A stretch of 64,000 nt of DNA, taken from the NCBI RefSeq assembly GCF_014207375.1, contig NZ_JACHEE010000013.1, positions 105,644-169,643 of the forward strand, given 5' to 3'. Shown in pieces: positions 62,160 to 64,000 of this stretch. Source of the stretch: Arthrobacter sp. AZCC_0090 (lineage in GTDB: Bacteria; Actinomycetota; Actinomycetes; Actinomycetales; Micrococcaceae). Position numbers and translations under genes: made by a program. A model generated the notes under the pieces. The model worked only from the letters and a program-made list of their open reading frames with translations. It did not search any database and was not told where the DNA came from. Every line of letters starts with the position of its first letter. Positions within the stretch are counted from its first letter, which is position 1.

Positions 62160-63842
62160 GTGGCCCATATTGACGTTTCTGGCATCGACTACTTCCTCTC
62201 CGACGGCACCCAGCTGCTCAACGGCGTGACCTTCAAGGTCCCGGACGGTAGCAAAACGGCCCTGATCGGGCCCAACGGAACGGGCAAGACCACGCTTTTC
62301 AAGATCATCGCCGGCGATCTCACGCCGGACGAAGGGGTGGTGGGCCGTTCCGGAACGATGGGCATCATGCGCCAATTCGTCGGCCAGGTCCGCGACGAAT
62401 CCACGGTGCGTGACCTACTCGTTTCAGCCGCGCCGCCGGCCCTCGCCGCGGCCGCGAAGGCGGTTGAGGACGCAGAACTCGCCATGATGGAGCACGACGA
62501 CGAGCCCACCCAGATGCAGTACGCCCAAGCGATTGTGGACTGGGGAGACGCCGGAGGGTACGACGTCGAGACCGTCTGGGACGAGGTCTGCATGGCCGCA
62601 CTCGGCATCCCCTTTGACCGCGCCCAGCACCGCCCGGCGTCGAGCCTTTCGGGTGGCGAGCAAAAGCGGTTGGTGCTTGAGGGGCTGTTCTCGGGACCGG
62701 ATCAGCTGCTGCTCCTCGACGAACCGGATAACTACCTCGACGTTCCGGGCAAGCGCTGGCTCGAAAGCGAGCTCAACGAGTCCAAGAAGACCGTCTTCTT
62801 CATCAGCCACGACCGCGAGCTGCTCAACAATGCCGCGGGCCGCATTGTGACGCTTGAACCCGGCATCAACGGTGCCGGCGCCTGGGTGCACGGCGGCGGT
62901 TTCGGGACGTACGTGGATGCACGTATCGACCGTAACGCGCGCTTCGAGGAACTTCGCAAGCGCTGGGACGAGGAGCACCTGAAACTCAAGGAACTCGTCA
63001 TCATGTACAAGACAAAGGCTGCATTCCGCTCGGACATGGCCAACAAGTACCAGGCGGCCCAGACGCGCCTCGCCAAGTTCCTGGAAGCCGGTCCGCCCGA
63101 GGCCTTGCCGCTGGAGCAGAACGTGCACATGCGGCTCAAGGGTGGCCGGACGGCCAAACGCGCCGTCGTGGCTGAAAAGCTTGAACTCACGGGCTTGATG
63201 AAGCCGTTCTCCACCGAGATCTGGTTCGGGGACCGCGTGGGCGTGCTGGGTTCCAATGGCTCGGGAAAGAGCCACTTCCTGCGGCTGCTCGCTGCCGGCG
63301 GCACCGACCCGGAGCGCGAGCATTTGCCCGTTTCGGACGTCGAGATCGCCGAAGTTCCGCACGAAGGCACCGTCAAGCTGGGTGCCAGGATCCGTCCCGG
63401 ATTCTTCGCGCAGACCCATTCCCGTCCGGACCTCCTGGGCCGGACGCTCCTGGACATCCTGCACCGGGGTGACGAACACCGTTCCGGGCTGGGCCGCGAG
63501 GCTGCTTCCGGGGCGCTCGACTCCTACGGACTGGTGGGCTCGGCCGAGCAGAAGTACGAGTCGCTTTCCGGCGGGCAGCAGGCGCGCTTCCAGATCCTGC
63601 TCCTCCAGCTGTCCGGCGCCACGCTCCTGCTCCTGGACGAACCCACGGACAACCTGGACCTGCACTCGGGCGAAGCCTTGGAACGCGCCATCGACGCGTT
63701 CGAGGGCACCGTCCTGGCCGTCACGCACGACCGCTGGTTCGCAAAGTCCTTCGACCGTTTCCTCGTCTTCGGGTCCGACGGCAAGGTCTACGAATCCGCC
63801 GAGCCAGTCTGGGACGAGTCCCGGGTAGAGCGGGCCCGCTGA
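62160..63842 (+). CDS. ABC-F family ATPase
   Basis: A 560-residue protein with two ABC domains and no membrane part. Walker A sites are GPNGTGKTTLF and GSNGSGKSHFL; signatures are LSGGEQKRL and LSGGQQARFQ; Walker B sites are LLLLDEPDNYLD and LLLLDEPTDNLD. The central linker is rich in charged residues. ABC-F proteins act on ribosomes, as translation factors or in antibiotic resistance. GTG 62160 is chosen because similarity starts there. It stands alone, with intergenic repeats behind it. Confidence 0.93.
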   Translation: MAHIDVSGIDYFLSDGTQLLNGVTFKVPDGSKTALIGPNGTGKTTLFKIIAGDLTPDEGVVGRSGTMGIMRQFVGQVRDESTVRDLLVSAAPPALAAAAKAVEDAELAMMEHDDEPTQMQYAQAIVDWGDAGGYDVETVWDEVCMAALGIPFDRAQHRPASSLSGGEQKRLVLEGLFSGPDQLLLLDEPDNYLDVPGKRWLESELNESKKTVFFISHDRELLNNAAGRIVTLEPGINGAGAWVHGGGFGTYVDARIDRNARFEELRKRWDEEHLKLKELVIMYKTKAAFRSDMANKYQAAQTRLAKFLEAGPPEALPLEQNVHMRLKGGRTAKRAVVAEKLELTGLMKPFSTEIWFGDRVGVLGSNGSGKSHFLRLLAAGGTDPEREHLPVSDVEIAEVPHEGTVKLGARIRPGFFAQTHSRPDLLGRTLLDILHRGDEHRSGLGREAASGALDSYGLVGSAEQKYESLSGGQQARFQILLLQLSGATLLLLDEPTDNLDLHSGEALERAIDAFEGTVLAVTHDRWFAKSFDRFLVFGSDGKVYESAEPVWDESRVERAR

Positions 63843-63877
63843 CGTCCGGTTAGTTCCCCCGACCGCCAACTCCGACG

Positions 63878-63895
63878 CTCGCTCACCTATGTCGC
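63878..63895. repeat. Dispersed intergenic repeat motif copy
   Basis: GACGCTCGCTCACCTATG belongs to the same motif family as the copies at 40525-40605 and 47997-48120. Confidence 0.6.
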
Positions 63896-63955
63896 GCTTT
63901 TTGCCGGCGGGTTCAGGGGGTCGTTGCAACACCTGAGTGATTGGTGGGTGTTGTG

Positions 63956-64000
63956 GTGGGTGTTGGTCGGCCTGAGGTGTTGCGTGAGGTTGTGCGGGTG
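63956..64000 (+). CDS. Possible transposase N-terminus (partial)
   Basis: An open frame from about 63956 (GTG; alternatives GTG 63944, TTG 63941) to the window edge reads VGVGRPEVLREVVRV. The GRPxLxREV pattern resembles the N-terminus of IS30-type transposases. An inverted pair GCAACACCT / AGGTGTTGC (63926-63934 and 63974-63982) lies around it. Too short for a firm call. Confidence 0.3.
   Translation, partial: MGVGRPEVLREVVRV

Overview
This 64-kb window is the chromosomal replication-origin region of a high-GC actinobacterium, most likely an Arthrobacter-type member of the Micrococcaceae. The evidence is the actinobacterial core gene order (DUF3566-gyrA-gyrB-dciA-recF-gnd-dnaN-dnaA / rpmH-rnpA-yidD-yidC-khpB-rsmG-parA-parB), the tRNA-Ile and tRNA-Ala genes with a DLW-39-type micro-protein beyond gyrA, a SigR/SigH-type promoter at trxBA, and strongly GC-biased third codon positions. 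All product calls come from reading motifs in the translations; no database search was run.

Layout. 1-3.5 kb: a membrane-anchored amphipathic-repeat protein, a family-2 glycosyltransferase, an EamA transporter, tRNA-Ala, DLW-39 and tRNA-Ile. 3.6-15.4 kb: the leftward replication operon from dnaA to DUF3566. DnaA boxes lie on both sides of dnaA, with an AT-rich stretch between dnaN and dnaA, so oriC is here. 15.8-21.5 kb: the rightward rpmH to parB operon. 21.5-28.3 kb: about 6.8 kb with no convincing gene. It carries nine near-perfect parS sites (a tenth is inside parA), a 430-bp tandem duplication whose borders are parS sites, a 32-nt palindrome centred on one parS, and a second cluster of DnaA boxes. 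It looks like a dedicated centromere-like island and is the most unusual part of the window. 28.3-34.4 kb: trxA, trxB, a pseudokinase-like/discoidin-like membrane protein, murJ and a Nudix hydrolase on the minus strand. 34.5-40.5 kb: cca, a histidine phosphatase, micro-ORFs with very strong ribosome-binding sites, a GT87-like membrane protein and a phytoene-desaturase-like oxidoreductase. 40.7-48 kb: an NAD(P)-binding reductase with a divergent HxlR regulator, an ABC exporter with a divergent two-component system, and a lipoprotein penicillin-binding protein. 48-58.3 kb: a catabolic block (class III aminotransferase, CoA-acylating semialdehyde dehydrogenase, PucR and LysR regulators, an MFS carrier behind a 49-residue upstream ORF, an M20 amidohydrolase and an amidase) that fits use of beta-alanine, ureides or N-carbamoyl compounds. 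58.4-63.8 kb: an FAD monooxygenase with a TetR regulator, a MarR regulator with an NmrA-like reductase and a DUF1772 protein, and an ABC-F ATPase. The last bases look like the start of an insertion sequence.

How it fits together. DnaA, DnaN, DciA, RecF and gyrase run replication. ParA, ParB and the parS sites position and segregate the new origins. RnpA, YidD, YidC, KhpB and RsmG support ribosome, tRNA and membrane-protein biogenesis, and MurJ and the class B PBP serve the cell wall. Beyond 36 kb the window becomes accessory: small regulator-enzyme modules separated by hairpins and a dispersed intergenic repeat.
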